The notes: generated by a model from the letters alone, not told the origin. Numbered from the stretch's first letter, positions 1 to 12,460 are shown. The stretch: DNA of 64,000 nucleotides from Patella vulgata (GCF_932274485.2 NC_065880.2:73589730-73653729), one strand, 5' to 3'. Program-made: numbers and translations.

Positions 1-87
1 AGAAATGGGGTTTAACATCTACTCAACACAAACTACGTCATTTCAGGACGAACATATTGTTCAATTTTATTTCAATAATTCAATTGA
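1..87 (-). mobile_element. SINE family A, 3' fragment
   Basis: Reverse complement of the family-A 3' part: the GGGGTTTAAC end, the block matching ACTAGGTCATTTCGGGAC and the AATAATTCG-like segment can be read. The left edge is cut by the window start. Confidence 0.75.
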
Positions 88-151
88 TGTCAAATTGAAA
101 AAATATATATATGTATATTTATCTTCTGTCATTCAAATAATAAATATGCCC

Positions 152-573
152 TGGAAATTGATGAGATTTCTAGATATAGTGGTAGTTAATAGCTAGGAAG
201 GGAATCTTCAATTCGGCTTAAAATTTGATAAGTTTTTTGGGTAATGATATTGTTAATAGGTTGAAAGGGCATCTTAAATTGGCCCGGAAAAAGATGAGTT
301 TCCTGAGTATTTTTGCTGTTAATTTGTTGGAAGGGAGTCTGAAATTGATGAATTTTCTGTATGTAGTTTCAATAGGTTGGAAGGGAGAATTCAATTTGGC
401 CTAGAAATTGATGAGTTTTCTGGATATTGTTGTTGATAATAGGTTAGAAGGGCGTCTTAAATTGATGAGTTTTAGGGATATTGTTGCTGATAATAGGTTA
501 ATTTTGGAAGAGAGTATTAAATTGATGAGTTTTCTGGATATAGTTATTGTTAATAGGTTGGAAGGGAGTCTGA
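152..573. repeat. Diverged minisatellite, about 55-70 bp units
   Basis: About seven degenerate units, each containing variants of AATTGATGAGTTTTCTGGATA followed by GTTAATAGGTTGGAAGGGAG. Unit length varies because several units carry internal deletions. It has no coding potential. Confidence 0.75.
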
Positions 574-973
574 ATTATACTAACTGAGATTTGTTGTATA
601 CCTGTTGAGTACAGTAAAGGTAGTGAGTACCTACCAAGATGTGGTATAAATATGGTACCAATGTTTATTATTATAAATCAGTGCAATACCGGTAGATACG
701 AGTGTAAATGTGTGTCACTAGTTAAACATATGTCGAAGATAAGAAAAAATAATGTTTGTATAAACAAAACTAAATGAAGGAGCAGTAAGCACAGGGAAAA
801 AACTTTCATCAAGTGTTTTTCCTTTTTAGTTGTTTGGTTGAATGAATACTTTTAATAAGATTGATAATGTTACAAGCAGTTAAACATCAAACGGAATTAC
901 GTTATTGTTAGTAATGGAAGTCAAAATATTGTAATACTTGCCAGTAAGCCAGCAAAAGATTGTTAAAAAAATT

Positions 974-1260
974 AGAATGAAATGGGGTTTAACATTATTG
1001 GCCTACTGTTCTGCTCTGACTGGGCTAATGATGTCCAGCGTACACCATACAGTGTACTTAGAGGAAAATTTTGTCTGGACAGTGACACTATTGCCTCCTC
1101 TTATAACGAATTCCAACTGTCAAGGGTTCTTTTACGGGCACGCCAATGTGTACACAGGACCTCAGTTTTTTGTCCCATCCAAATAAATATGCATTGTCCC
1201 TTGCCAGACCTCTGTCCTGCCCCACTGAGAAGTGGGAGAAACCATGCCGTAAAATTGATT
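974..1260 (-). mobile_element. SINE family B, lacking the tRNA head
   Basis: Reads in reverse as the B body: ATGAAATGGGGTTTAAC, GGGCTAATGA, the CACACAGTGTACT-like block, TTCCAACTGTCAAGGGTTC, CCAATGTGTACACAGGACC and the CTGTCCTGC block. It stops before the tRNA-like head. Confidence 0.85.
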
Positions 1261-2441
1261 AGTGGAGAAAGCTGAACAAATATTTTATTCTACAAAAAGT
1301 TTATAAATTCTATAGTAAATTACAAGTATTTTATTATACAAAAAATTTGTAATTTTTATCGTAAACTACAAATATTTGTACTAAAAGTACAGGTGAATGC
1401 TGTTTGATTCATTCATTATTTTTACCTTTTAATTGAAACACATGTCAAAATAACCTTGGGGAGATAAAATTATGGAGTTTGTAATCAAATTGCTCCGCCT
1501 GTTTCTCCCTGGCTCATTAGTCTGCCAAGCAACTATGGCAGAAAATATTAATTAAGCGAATGCAAATTATTATTGGCATACACTTTGGTAATATATCAAT
1601 CTTCTGGCATGTTTTGTGAATGGAATAATATGTTAACAATCTATTTGCTTTACAGCCTGTTCAGATCTGGTGGTTGGAATGATTATCCATGTACACAAAT
1701 GTTTAGTTCGCATATTTCAGGATATATGTGTGAAATATGGTGATATTCTATTAGTATGGTGCTGTTGAAACCTCAAATTGAAAGTTTCAAAAAAGCATAT
1801 TTTGAAATTTCATACATGAGCAGATGCAATGCCAGTGGGCTGGGACTGCTGGGTAGAAAATGGGCCACTGGGCTCGATAAAAATACTGCCGAAATTCTAT
1901 TGATGATTAATGGACCCCAGACTAGTTTTAAACCCTAGTCTGCTACTGTGTATGAGCTCACAATTCTTGGTAGATCTTTTTGTATTTAAGCCGATTGGTT
2001 GGCAAATCTGATGTCAATTTGATAAGATTTACTCCTGAACTGAAAACTGTTCGTCTATTTAAGAATATATAGGTTGTAGTAGTTGTTGTGCTTGCTTACT
2101 TGTAAAAAAAAACTCTTGAAAACATTTCTCAATTGAAATTGGCATCTCTCATTGTGGAAGTTCTGTGTAGCGCAGCTATTAAATATAAGAATATTCAGTC
2201 CTTAGTTCTGAATACTTCTGATTTAATGTAAAACATATGAGGTATTTTATTCTAACAAGTTGTGGAATATCTTAAATTTTTGTGTACTACTGGCATTTAA
2301 AAAGCACATGTTTTTTCAGAATATCTTTACCAATTTCTTGGCATGCTTGCATACACACTATTGTCCAATATACATTACAGACAGTTTATTATATAGAAAC
2401 TGATTTCATTCAAATAGACAATTTATTTTCAAATGCATATA

Positions 2442-2612
2442 GAGGGGGGGGGGGGTATGGCCGAATGGTTAGCTCGTGTGTGTTGTATCATAAGGTCTGT
2501 TATTGAGTAGTGTCACCTGTCCAACCTTGTGGGTTTTCTACTAAAGACCCCTATACGCGCAAGTCCCGAAATGACCTAGTTTGTGTTGAGTGGACGTTTA
2601 ACTCAATCTCTG
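2442..2612 (+). mobile_element. SINE family A, internally deleted copy
   Basis: Starts in a poly-G run, then carries a clear A-box-like stretch, TGGCCGAATGGTTAGC. The B-box part and much of the centre are missing. It ends at TGAGTGGACGTTTAAC and abuts the next copy head to tail, forming a dimer-like arrangement. Confidence 0.85.
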
Positions 2613-2874
2613 ACACGCACGCTGTATCATAAGGCCTGTCATTGAGTCAACAGGCGTGGTTTCGAATCCCCGGTTGTACATGACAAGGAGTGGGGTCGCC
2701 TGTCCAACCTCGTGGGTTTTCTCCGGGTCCTCCGGTTTCCTCCAACTGTTAAAGATCCCTACGCGCAAGCAAATTATTGAAATAAATTTAAAACCATATG
2801 TTAGTCCCGAAATGACTTAGTCTTTGTCGAGTGGACGTTAAACCCCATTTCTCTCTCTCTCTCCATCTCTGACA
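2613..2874 (+). mobile_element. SINE family A, near full body
   Basis: Has the B-box-like GGTTTCGAATCCC at about 2658-2670, the central GTCGCCTGTCCAACCTCGTG block, the CGCGCAAGC block, TTAGTCCCGAAATGAC and the terminal GGACGTTAAACCCCATTTC followed by (CT)n. The A-box half of the head is missing. It is one of the better-preserved copies. Confidence 0.9.
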
Positions 2875-4229
2875 ATGTGTAGGAGAATATGAAACTTGAT
2901 TTGATATTTATTGTTTATTTCTTGCAATGTCATGTATTCTGTCTTTTCTGCAGGTTTATCTTGTAGGTTTTGTCTTGTATGTAGTGCAGTCCTCCTGCAC
3001 TTAACTTTTAGGAATTTACTAATAGTGGTTTAATATCTGTTTTCGCAACAGTGAGATCGCAGACAACATTTCGGAGAAGCCAGAACTAGCTCCGGTATAT
3101 TAAAATACAATTTTGCAATATTTCCATTAGGCATTGGTGATTTTACACCTTTTATATACCACAACAATTGTACATGCAAGACAAACCCAAGGGATTACTT
3201 TGACAGCGACCTGCTAAAATAATAAATGATTTATAACTTTACCCACAAGTCCATTACTGTTAGAAATTCCGAAAAAGCAATTCGTTCTGACAGATCAGAT
3301 AAAGGCTAGCAGAAGGTGATATTACACCATTTGAATGTTAATGGAGATACAACCAATCCTTATTTATATACTATTTTATCACCAGGAGCTTTTTACACCT
3401 TCAGAACTGGCCAATGATCTTCGATTGATTCAGTAATACTAAGCTTCGTCTGATCGTAGATTTGTTTGGATATTTTATAAAATGATTGTATTTTCATTTA
3501 TTTGAGGCTATAAATCATGATAAGAATCAACACAGAAGTTGCAGTGTATGCCTTCTGAAAAAAATCTTAAATCATTTGGATTGAGGTATGGCAGTAGGCT
3601 GTGATTATTGGACAGAATCATAACCATTTTCTCCAGACATTTTTGTTTATAGTGATGACAATCGACAGAGCTTACCATATGATGTTCCTTAAGTGAATGT
3701 GATTGAGTTGTGCTCAAGGCAGGATATGGTTTCTCTTTCTAGAACTCTAATACCACTTCTCATATAAATGGGATGTTCAGTTAGCTTACGTAATTTGTTG
3801 CAGTAAGAAATGCACAGAAACATCTGGTGAAAACTTCTTGGACAAAATGACCATTTGATGTAGTTCAGATCAGCTCATTCAAAGGTTCAAACCCTGCTGG
3901 AAAAGACAGTTCATCTTTAGCTTATATAATAATCATATAATTATTAATTGTTGTGTCTACTACCCAAAAAAATAATCATAAAGACAATATAAATCTTTGA
4001 CCATTCCATTAGTCAGACATGTAAATTTCTACTTTGGGATCCATAAAAACGTCTACGTTAGGTTTAAGTACTAGAGTGTAGTGTTAGATAATGGATGTAA
4101 AAAATAAAGGAATTTGTCAATCTTTTTATGGATACTGATGAGTTGTTTATTAGTTTGTACCTGAAGATTACCACATATGGTATTAAAAAGTCTGAACTGT
4201 AGAATGATCAAACTATTTTATATTCAAGC

Positions 4230-4600
4230 ACAGACAGGTGGTATATTTCTTTTCAATCAACGCCTTCCTTAACCCAGTCGGAGTAGAACAGTAGGACGTT
4301 AAAGTCCATTTCGTTTGTTTTCAATCCATGGAAGAATATTTGTGATATTTTTTTTGTTGTGGACAATTTTATCCCAGACAGTTCTGCATCTTCATTTCGT
4401 TTTCCAAGGCCGCTGGAATTTTTGGGGGGATCCAAGGAAGAATATTTGTGGATAATTTTATCCCGGATGGTTCTGCATCTTAATTCCATATTCCAAGACA
4501 GACAGGTGGAATAAATTTCTTTTCAGTCCAACGAAGAATATTTGTAATATTTTCTCTGTGGACAATTTAATCCCAGACATCTTAATTATGGAGTTTTATT
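4230..4600 (+). repeat. Degenerate local repeat enclosing a SINE-B 3' end
   Basis: GAAGAATATTTGTG followed by GGACAATTTTATCCC and TTCTGCATCTT occurs three times (near 4331, 4437 and 4523). An ACAGACAGGTGG block at 4230 recurs at about 4499. The repeated unit is roughly 90-110 bp and contains no recognisable transposon ends. Confidence 0.65.
4262..4318 (+). mobile_element. SINE family B, 3' end only
   Basis: TTAACCCAGTCGGAGTAGAAC followed by AGTAGGACGTTAAA is the B 3' terminus. Nothing upstream belongs to the element. Confidence 0.75.
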
Positions 4601-5374
4601 TGAATTTGAATTTCAGTAACATGTTTTAATTATTAGATGTTATGTGGTTTTATGTATTCTACAGTATATTATTATGGAGAATGATGAGTATTTAGCTGTG
4701 ACAGCTGTTACACAATGAAACTTGGTTTATTACTCATATATCCAATGATATGTACAATATAATAATGTTATTTATTGAATAAATGACAAACCAATTGAAT
4801 AACTTCCATGAATTGATATTTCATTTGACATAAATATGCAGACTAGGGCGGAGAATTTGATGAACTGTCAGTGTCCATGCTTGGAAATGCTGATATTTTT
4901 GGGATTAGAAATATGTGTCGATCTCATCATTCTCAGAATTAAATCATAACAAAAGACGGAAATATGAAGATAATAATATGGGCATTTTTATGAATATGTG
5001 TATGGTTGTGCGGAAAACGACAATCATAGTTCCTTTATGCCCTCTGTGCCAAGTAGAAAATGCACCACACCTATTATTAACAAGTTAAAAGGATAAGAGC
5101 TTATTATTTTACTCTGTTCATTGTTCTTGATCATTGCATAGAAAATCCATTTAAAACAGGGAATAATTATGTGCACTGGCATAAGGATGTCGAATAATAG
5201 GAAATAATGGTTGTGAAATACAATAAGATAGATATAGTTATTAATAATTCAGAAAGTCACGTAAAGTAAGAACTATAGAACCCCTGATGTGGACATGTGT
5301 ATTGAAGGAGAAGTAGTGTTACATAATCTATATCTATTGAGTGAGAGACAAAGGACAGCTTCTAAAGGAATATA

Positions 5375-5605
5375 TACATGAATAATAATGTATCTATATT
5401 TGATACAAGGATTCTGTTTAATGTAGGAATATGTGTATAGCGTCTGTGAATAGTGACATTTCTAGATTTGATTCAAGGAAATCTGTTTAATATAGAAATA
5501 TGTACAACGTTCAGGAATATAGAAATATATTTGATTCAAAGGATTCTGTTGTACAGCGTTCATGAATAATAACTGATATATCATTTATTCAAGGGATTCT
5601 GTTTA
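5375..5605 (+). repeat. Diverged tandem repeat, three to four units
   Basis: TTGATNCAAGGATTCTGTTTAATATAG-like units recur near 5400, 5470, 5530 and 5585, spaced about 60-75 bp. Heavily eroded. Confidence 0.55.
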
Positions 5606-6176
5606 ATATTGGAGCCTTGTTTAATATATTGCTTGTATTTAATATAGGATATTATTAACAATCTAAGTATATTGACTGGAATAATGGAATCATGATTTAA
5701 TTTATACATGTACTGATCAAATTGATAGTGATGTTGAGCAATAATCATTTGTTTTGAATTTATATTTTTGACAATTGTCCCTAGTAATCATTTGTTCAAA
5801 AATAATACTATTGACAAGAGTTCATAGTGACCTTTTGTTTTGAACTGATCAAGACTTCATAGTGATCACGAAATAATAGAAAAGGATAACTATACAATAC
5901 GATTTTTTTTATTGCTAGAAAAGTTTGCATGTGTACAGCCTGTATGTAAATGTCAGTGAACATTACCAATGTCATGGGAATTAGGAACACTTAAAGAACG
6001 GTGCAAGAGTTGACCTTTTAAGGAATCAATCTCTAAAAGCTGTCTTTGTCTGAATTATTTGCGTTGTTAATATGAGAGTTAAATGTGAGAACATGTTTCT
6101 CGTGTCTGAGTATGGATTATAACAAATGATTTCGACATATTTTTATTGTCAATCGAGTTACTAGTTATCTCCCCTC

Positions 6177-6284
6177 ATGTTTAACTGTCTGGGATCTCGG
6201 TGTAAAGACACCTTGTCTCCTACGACAACTGACATGACCGACGATTCGTTTCACGGCATGTTCAATGATAAATTCAAGTCTAAG
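6177..6284 (+). CDS. NAV2: NAV exon 1: start of neuron navigator
   Basis: Proposed first coding exon. An in-frame stop at 6162-6164 precedes ATG 6177. From there 36 codons run open to the donor AAG|GTAGGT at 6284/6285, phase 0. A second in-frame ATG at 6234 has the better context (G at -3), so translation could start there instead, giving 17 codons (MTDDSFHGMFNDKFKSK). This peptide is not itself a known domain. The exon is assigned because it is open, ends in a good donor and joins in phase to exon 2, where the CH domain begins, as vertebrate NAV2 and NAV3 have a short lead before theirs. It could instead be an internal exon of a longer transcript with other promoters, which NAV genes commonly use. 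Confidence 0.6.
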
Positions 6285-6860
6285 GTAGGTTTACTGATCA
6301 GATGAAATCGTTTTAAGCCTTTTTTGGGGGATCTCTCTAAGACCTTTTATATATTGAACTTAAGGTGTTTGCTATTATAGTATAACGATAAAAAATAAGT
6401 CAAGGACAACTTGATCAAAGGAGAATTTATAGCATTATGAAAAAAAGACATTTAAGCCTTTTTTGGGGGATCTCTCTAAGACCTTTTATATATTGAACTT
6501 AAGGTGTTTGCTATTATAGTATAACGATAAAAAATAAGTCAAGGACAACTTGATCAAAGGAGAATTTATAGCATTATGAAAAAAAGACATTTATGAAAAA
6601 AAGACATTTATAGCGTTATGAAAAAAAGACATTTTTAGTTAAGTTTACGACAAATTGAAATAAAATTGGTCCATGCGGTTGTGTCACTTGTGTGGTTCAT
6701 TATAAGATTTTAGGGATCTTGATATTACCTTGGTGAAACCAATCAGTCAAATGACGGATGATGGATGTGTGGTTATTTCTGAAACAAATTATGTGGGTTG
6801 TTGTCTATTTCAAACATTTTTGAGTGTTATATTATATCGTTATTCCATTTTATTTTGTAG
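6285..6860 (+). other. Intron 1 (576 bp), phase 0
   Basis: Donor GTAGGT, acceptor TATTTTGTAG. Nearly half of it is a tandem duplication (6312-6590) followed by a short array of TGAAAAAAAGACATTTA units to about 6635. An open frame across 6730-6957 is exon 2 read in the wrong frame joined to intron sequence. Confidence 0.85.
6312..6590 (+). repeat. Tandem duplication, 139-bp unit, two copies
   Basis: The sequence from AAGCCTTTTTTGGGGGATC through GAAAAAAAGACATTT appears twice with a 139-bp period and, as far as I can read, no differences. After it, TGAAAAAAAGACATTTA repeats twice more with one GCGTTA variation. The near-identity means a recent duplication or an assembly artefact. Confidence 0.92.
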
Positions 6861-6978
6861 ATCTACACAGACTGGGCCAACCATTATTTGGAGAAATCAC
6901 GGAATAAAAAGTTTATATCCGATCTGCAACAGGACATATCTGATGGGGTTCTGTTAGCAGATGTCATTGAAGCTGTCA
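6861..6978 (+). CDS. NAV2: NAV exon 2: first part of CH domain
   Basis: Encodes 39 codons plus one base. It reads IYTDWANHYLEKS, then DLQQDISDGVLLADVIEAV. This is the N-terminal half of the neuron navigator CH domain: IYTDWANHYL and DLQQD(V/I)(T/S)DGVLLA are family signatures shared with vertebrate NAV2 and NAV3. NAV proteins are large microtubule-associated and membrane-cytoskeleton regulators of axon guidance and cell migration; the CH module is a candidate actin-cytoskeleton contact. Acceptor TTTTGTAG|ATC, donor GTCA|GTAAGT, phase 0 in and phase 1 out, consistent with its neighbours. The tryptophan and the DGVLL core expected in CH helices are present, so the domain looks intact. Confidence 0.95.
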
Positions 6979-8207
6979 GTAAGTAGAACAATTTTTATAT
7001 TATTGTGATACACCAATTTCTTAAAAAACCTAAATATGTTGATTTAAGTGACACTTTTAGCTTTTAACTACAGTTAACAATGATTTTAAGCACCCGGCTT
7101 TGTTAAATAACCTGGCAGACACAGGCAGCACATATGTGGTATTTTATTGTTTTTCTGAAAATCAGTGTCAAGTCTCATTTTCTACTAGAATGAATTAAAA
7201 AAAAAAAATATGCCGTAAAAAATGTGATTATCAATATGCCAACTGAAATGTATCGAGGTCTTAGCCAATACTATTACACTATATTTAATTTTTCTATTAC
7301 AATAACATAATTAAATCAACACACATATATTAAAAAAAATAACAAAAACTGATTATTTTTTTTTATGTAAGTTTTTAATGTTAATATCGTCATCACCTGC
7401 TTCCATCAGTCCTAAAATATTGACTGTGTCATACAAATGAGGCATGTTGAAATTCAGAATTGTTGTGAATATCATAAATGGCCATTTCACTATTTTATCA
7501 ATTTTCATTCATGGGCTTTGAATTTGAATACCCTTCAGATTAGTGGGTACAATGAAGAACTGTATGAAAATTCTGAATTTTCAATCACTGATTAATTATT
7601 CCTTGATTATGTTTTTAATTAATTTGATTTAAATATGAATTAAATTCCCGGTATGGCATATGTATATCTTCATTAGCCCACTTGGTGTAGGATGCTACAG
7701 AATCGTAATCCAGGTCTGGAAATTTCTACATCTTAAAAACATTTATTTGGAGATTAAAGGGAGACAACTCTTTAATAGTGAAGAAGACACTAATAAAAAC
7801 TAGTATTACAAGATTTTATACAGTAGTTGCTTCTCTTAAGTCTTTGGGCTAAAGAAAGTGATTTTATACATAAAGCTGTGTACATCTATCGCATAGCAGA
7901 AAGCCTCTGAGTGAATTATTGAATATCAGTAAATTTTATTGGAATTGGTCAGGGGATAGATACAAATTTAAAGAATAAAGGGGAATAACTCTTCTAATAA
8001 TAAGTGCAGAAAAAACTCACAACACTTGAAACAAACAGCAACCCCAAGCAAGACACATCATGCAGACATTGTCAGACACTGTCAAACAAGCACTATCAAA
8101 TCAGGTGAATAGAAATAAAATGAAAACACTCACAAAAAAGAGAAAATTTCCCAAAAATGGTATTATACTAGTGTATGCCATGGAAGTTTGTATGTTTGTA
8201 AGAAATC

Positions 8208-8554
8208 TTAAAGGGACAATAACACTCTTGCTAGCTTGACAGCTCCAGTAAATAAATATTAGCCTTATTCTAAGTATTAGATGTTTAAGTGTCCTACCTG
8301 GTGTGTAAATTATCCATTACATCCTATTTTACTTGTCCAGAGGGTTCGAAAATATTTTTTAATCCAAGTCACATTTGAAAAGGTTTACGTTAGACTTTTC
8401 AAATCATTTAGTTGAATTTTTCCAATTTTTTAAATTAGGTGTGTTAAGATGAAATTTGTGTCATCAATTAATTGGAAAACTGTAAAATAGTACAATTTGT
8501 TGACCAGAATAAAGATTGGGACATATTACAACAAGAGTGGTATTGAGCCTTTAA
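8208..8554. mobile_element. MITE D: short TIR element bounded by TTAA
   Basis: The left end, TTAAAGGGACAATAACACTC, pairs with the right end, which in reverse complement reads TTAAAGGCTCAATACCACTC. Roughly 20 of the first 24 bases match and the element is 347 bp long. It has no coding capacity, so it is a non-autonomous DNA element. Superfamily is not certain: TTAA at both edges could be a 4-bp target duplication or part of the TIR. Confidence 0.7.
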
Positions 8555-8688
8555 TGTTAGTACATAGATAAAAATGATTAGGTCTGTTCAGTTTGTATTA
8601 TTAAGGAGGCATGGAATCTGTTGAAGAAAATTTACCTAAAAGTTTCCCGTTGTTGGAATACATGTAGTTAAGAGGCTTTTCCCAATCT

Positions 8689-8840
8689 GGGGTGTTGGGT
8701 GTCTGAATGGTTAGCATGTGCTAAAGACCCCTAAGCGCAAGCGAATTATTGAAATAAAAATTAAAACCATGTGTTAGTCCCGAAATGACCTAGTTTGTGT
8801 CGAGTGGACATTAAACCCCATTTCTCTCTCTCTCTCTTTT
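8689..8840 (+). mobile_element. SINE family A, internal deletion
   Basis: The head (TGTCTGAATGGTTAGCATG) runs directly into TGCTAAAGACCCC, losing the B box and centre. The junction lies at a shared short motif (TGCTAAAG-like), as expected of a deletion between microhomologies. The 3' part and the (TC)n tail are well preserved. Confidence 0.88.
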
Positions 8841-11300
8841 TTCGCAATCTAACCAGCTTCATAATGAAATCAAATTATCCCTCTTTCTTAATTTGATTTT
8901 AATAAGTTAATTAGAATATTAATTTGTATTCTGCACTTTATTTTAGTCACAATACTTGCACTTTCATTCATTCACATGTGTATATTACTTTTAAAAATCG
9001 TCCTAAATCTTTACAACTTCAAGTTGTTCATTGTCATTTCAGGGAATTTTTTTAACCCATTCAAACTACAATATTATGAACGTTGTCCAAAAATGGTTCT
9101 ATTGTTTTTAGTATTTACAAATATATTATGAATTAAAAATTCCACAAATAATTTGGCAGGTCTTTATTTGGACCTTAAATGTTGTATAAATTATTAATTA
9201 GACATTTATTAAACTGACAATCCATAATAATTCTCGATGTCATCGGATGGCTCTGATTTTAAGTAGATCTGAATGGTTTGGCCATTTAAGACTCGATTGA
9301 CCAGTACGGTGGTGACGATTAATGCACACATCTTGTCAAAACTACAACCATTGATAACTTCGCTAAAAATAAAGTAATTTGAATGAAAGTTGCAATATAT
9401 TCATTTTGTATTATCTATTTTTGAACTGTTATAGAGAGAATGGCCAGCTCTTTATTTAAATCTTACATAATGCTTGTTTAAGAAATCAGTTTGATTACAT
9501 TTTAGAATTGGATTATGCTGATGCTGTGAAAATTACATACTGTTCAAACAAGATCAGCGGCATTCAGGAAGTGAATCAAATCTTAGTTGGGAATGTTTTT
9601 GTAATAAGAAGGAAAATAACATGTTTGTATCAATAACCAAAATGTTATATACATATGTCAGATGGTTAAACTTTTAAAAATGAAAGTAATTGATAAATCT
9701 AACCCTAATCGTTCTGTGTGTAATTATCTGATTGGCACACAAATTAGATGTTATTTTGCTTGAATGATTTTAAATACATACGATTAACAAACCCAGACGA
9801 TATATGTCAGATATTAATTGATATGTTGGGATGATTAAGGCTTTGTTTCACAGTTCTGAGTTAAAGCACGTCTGTATAGATAGACAACTGATAAATTGCC
9901 AATGTTTTTTTTTAGAATCTGGTCTTAAAATTGTTGGATTTAAATTGTTTGCTCAGATATATTTAAAGTAGAAAATTTTGGAAATCACACCCTTCGCACA
10001 CTGGAATAAATATGTAATTTAAGACAATACACAATCATAAATACTTTTTGAAAAAAGCAGAGGACTATCCATCTGTCATGTTTTGGAAAAAACTGTTTTA
10101 ATTTTGGAAGTTCTTGGCAACTTTTAATTGTCTGCAATATCACTTTTATGGAAGCAGATGTTAAACAACCAAGAAGATAAGAAGGCAACTTTAATCACTG
10201 GATATTCTCAATCCATGATAACTGTTAGTCAACAAAATGCTGCTTTTATAATGATTTCTCAAAAAAGATGGGTTTAAAATTAGGCCTAATACGCCAGCCC
10301 CTATGGCAGGATGGTACGCTCCCCAAGATTTGACAGCTGTGTTGCAGTCAAGACAGAATGTGTTGTACTTTTGCCGCTAGACAATTGTATGCCATTTAAC
10401 AAAATTGTTTAAACATGATGATTATTTCTCAGCTAAAATGAGACAATCAGGTCAGCCTTAATTGTACGACAGTTTATGATCTATTACTGGTTGTTTGAAA
10501 TGTCTAAATATTTCAGAAGATTTTCATTTATTTAATACACAAAGAAATCATTAAGGACTGTAATTCATGCTGCTAAGGAAGTTGTCAACATCAAAAAGAA
10601 AAACTGCAATAATCAAATGTAATTTATGGTTTTAGGCTATCGTCAATAGCAACAAATACAATAAAACATGGAAAGCAAGCACTTTCAAATTTCAGCAGAC
10701 ATCAAGATCTAATTAGTTTTTATGCATCAACTTGTTCAACAACCAAGCAAGAAAGGGACAATGGAACCCGAGAAAATTTATGAGCATTTTCTTAAAGAAA
10801 TTTACGACTTGCAGTTGCAGACTTGAAGCCATAGTTTTACAAATAATCAATTCAAATAACGTCACATGACCCTTCATCAAGTGTGATGAAAAGATTTCAT
10901 CAATTCAGTATGACATTTCTCGCAGGAATTTGACAATAAAAAATGAGGAATAAATTATCCCGAACACAGTCCTGAACTGTGACAGGACATGGTTTTGGTT
11001 TTTATGAGAATGAGTCACATGGTTGGATGGTGTCCTGCTGCTTTTCTTTCAAACCAAATACCGTAACACTCATCTATTTTACAATAATTAACTCTTGTTT
11101 GGGTAATATATTTCCTGGATAGTTGAGACTTCATAATTAAAACAAAACAGAATTTGGGCTATATTGTCCTGGTTAAGTGAGACTTTGAAATGGAACTCAA
11201 TATAATTTCTATGGTCGTATTAATGCAGTTGAACAGACTAAAAATGTATGAATTGAAATCAGAACACATACATTAACAAATAAGATGTTAGTTTCCATCA

Positions 11301-11500
11301 GAATATGTGAACTTTGACACCATCAGAATATGTAAACTTTGACACCTATCACAATTGAATCAGTATATTTTATTTTTTGGTAAATTATGTTTTGATCAAA
11401 ATGACATTTTCATGTATGAAATTTTCAATTCATTATTAAAATAGGTATATTGTATTCCTGGTAGGTTCTCTTTTGATCAAAATGACATTTTCATGCATGG
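11301..11500 (+). repeat. Two small direct repeats
   Basis: A 24-bp unit ending AACTTTGACACC is duplicated at 11301-11345. TTTTGATCAAAATGACATTT with flanking bases occurs at about 11391 and again at about 11471. Confidence 0.7.
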
Positions 11501-12124
11501 ATCTCTGGGTTTTGGAGTCCTTTTTCTGTAACACTTCTTCATTCAACTAGCCGAACTAACAGCGCCTGAATGCCAACATAATCCATCATATTCTATCTCT
11601 TCATCAGCTGTAATAAATTATTTATCATTCATCATACGGCAAGAAAATTTCCGACTTGCTAAAATCCGTGATGAGTCAGTTACATGATTTAATTACAGAG
11701 TTTTCAGTAATGGCCGCGTGTAAACGATCTTTGTTACAAATTGAGGCAGTCATTATTTATTCAATGTTTCATTTGTCCATTGACAATTTTTTCAATTCTT
11801 TTTTTAAATTTACACAAATTGATACTAATTTTTAAGGCTAGAAAAAAACCTTGGAAAAGTTTGAAAAGAAAATAAAACACATGAGCCTAATCAACTTTCT
11901 AAAATACTATAGCATTTAAAAATTGATTCCCAAGTTCTCTGTTTTTCATGTAATCTTAATTAAATCTTGGATCATAAGACAAAGAAAATGTTTAGGGCGA
12001 AATGACCTTGCCCTATACTCAAGAGACCCCGCTATATTTTATCTGTCATCCTAAAATATGAATATTGTAATCCCCAGAAGACTTTAATCAGAATATAGCT
12101 ATGCAATAATAGATCAGAATAGCC

Positions 12125-12460
12125 GATACCACTTCTCATTTTAGTAATATTGAATATTACATCCAGATCATTTGCCAATTTTATTCTCAAATTTACTGGA
12201 GAATAACATCTTAATTTTTCTAGAACATATGATACCACTTCTCATTTTAGTAATATTGAATAGTACATCCTGATCATTTGCCAAATATTTGATTGTATTC
12301 TCAATTTTACTGGAGAATAACATCTTAATCTTTCTAGAACATCTGATACCACTCCTCATCTGATTATTATTGAATATTACATCATTTCATTTTGATCAAT
12401 ATTTAATTTTATTCAAACTATTATCACAAATTTATTGGAGAATACCTTCAGATTTTTTGA
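12125..12460 (+). repeat. Three-unit tandem repeat upstream of exon 3
   Basis: Units begin with GATACCAC near 12125, 12231 and 12345 (spacing 106 and 114) and end with a GGAGAATAAC segment and a TTTTTCTAG stretch. The third unit is the most diverged and reaches to within about 30 bases of exon 3. The first two units each carry a pyrimidine-rich run ending in CTAG that resembles a splice acceptor. Confidence 0.85.

Larger units (their letters stand above)
1..6176. other. 5' flank of the NAV gene (or an upstream intron): no coding gene seen
   Basis: No exon could be supported here. The recognisable content is a diverged minisatellite (152-573), SINE pieces (1-87, 974-1260, 2442-2874, 4262-4318), a three-unit degenerate repeat (4230-4600) and a second one (5375-5605). 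I see nothing assignable in 575-973, 1261-2441, 2875-4229, 4640-5374 and 5607-6176 beyond AT-rich sequence. Whether an upstream non-coding exon or promoter lies here cannot be told from sequence alone. Confidence 0.6.

Noticed and set aside
4253-4489. 78-codon minus-strand open frame
   Set aside because: Composed of a SINE-B 3' end and a degenerate local repeat.
6730-6957. 75-codon open frame over exon 2
   Set aside because: It is the wrong frame of exon 2. The correct frame gives the conserved CH sequence with proper splice sites.
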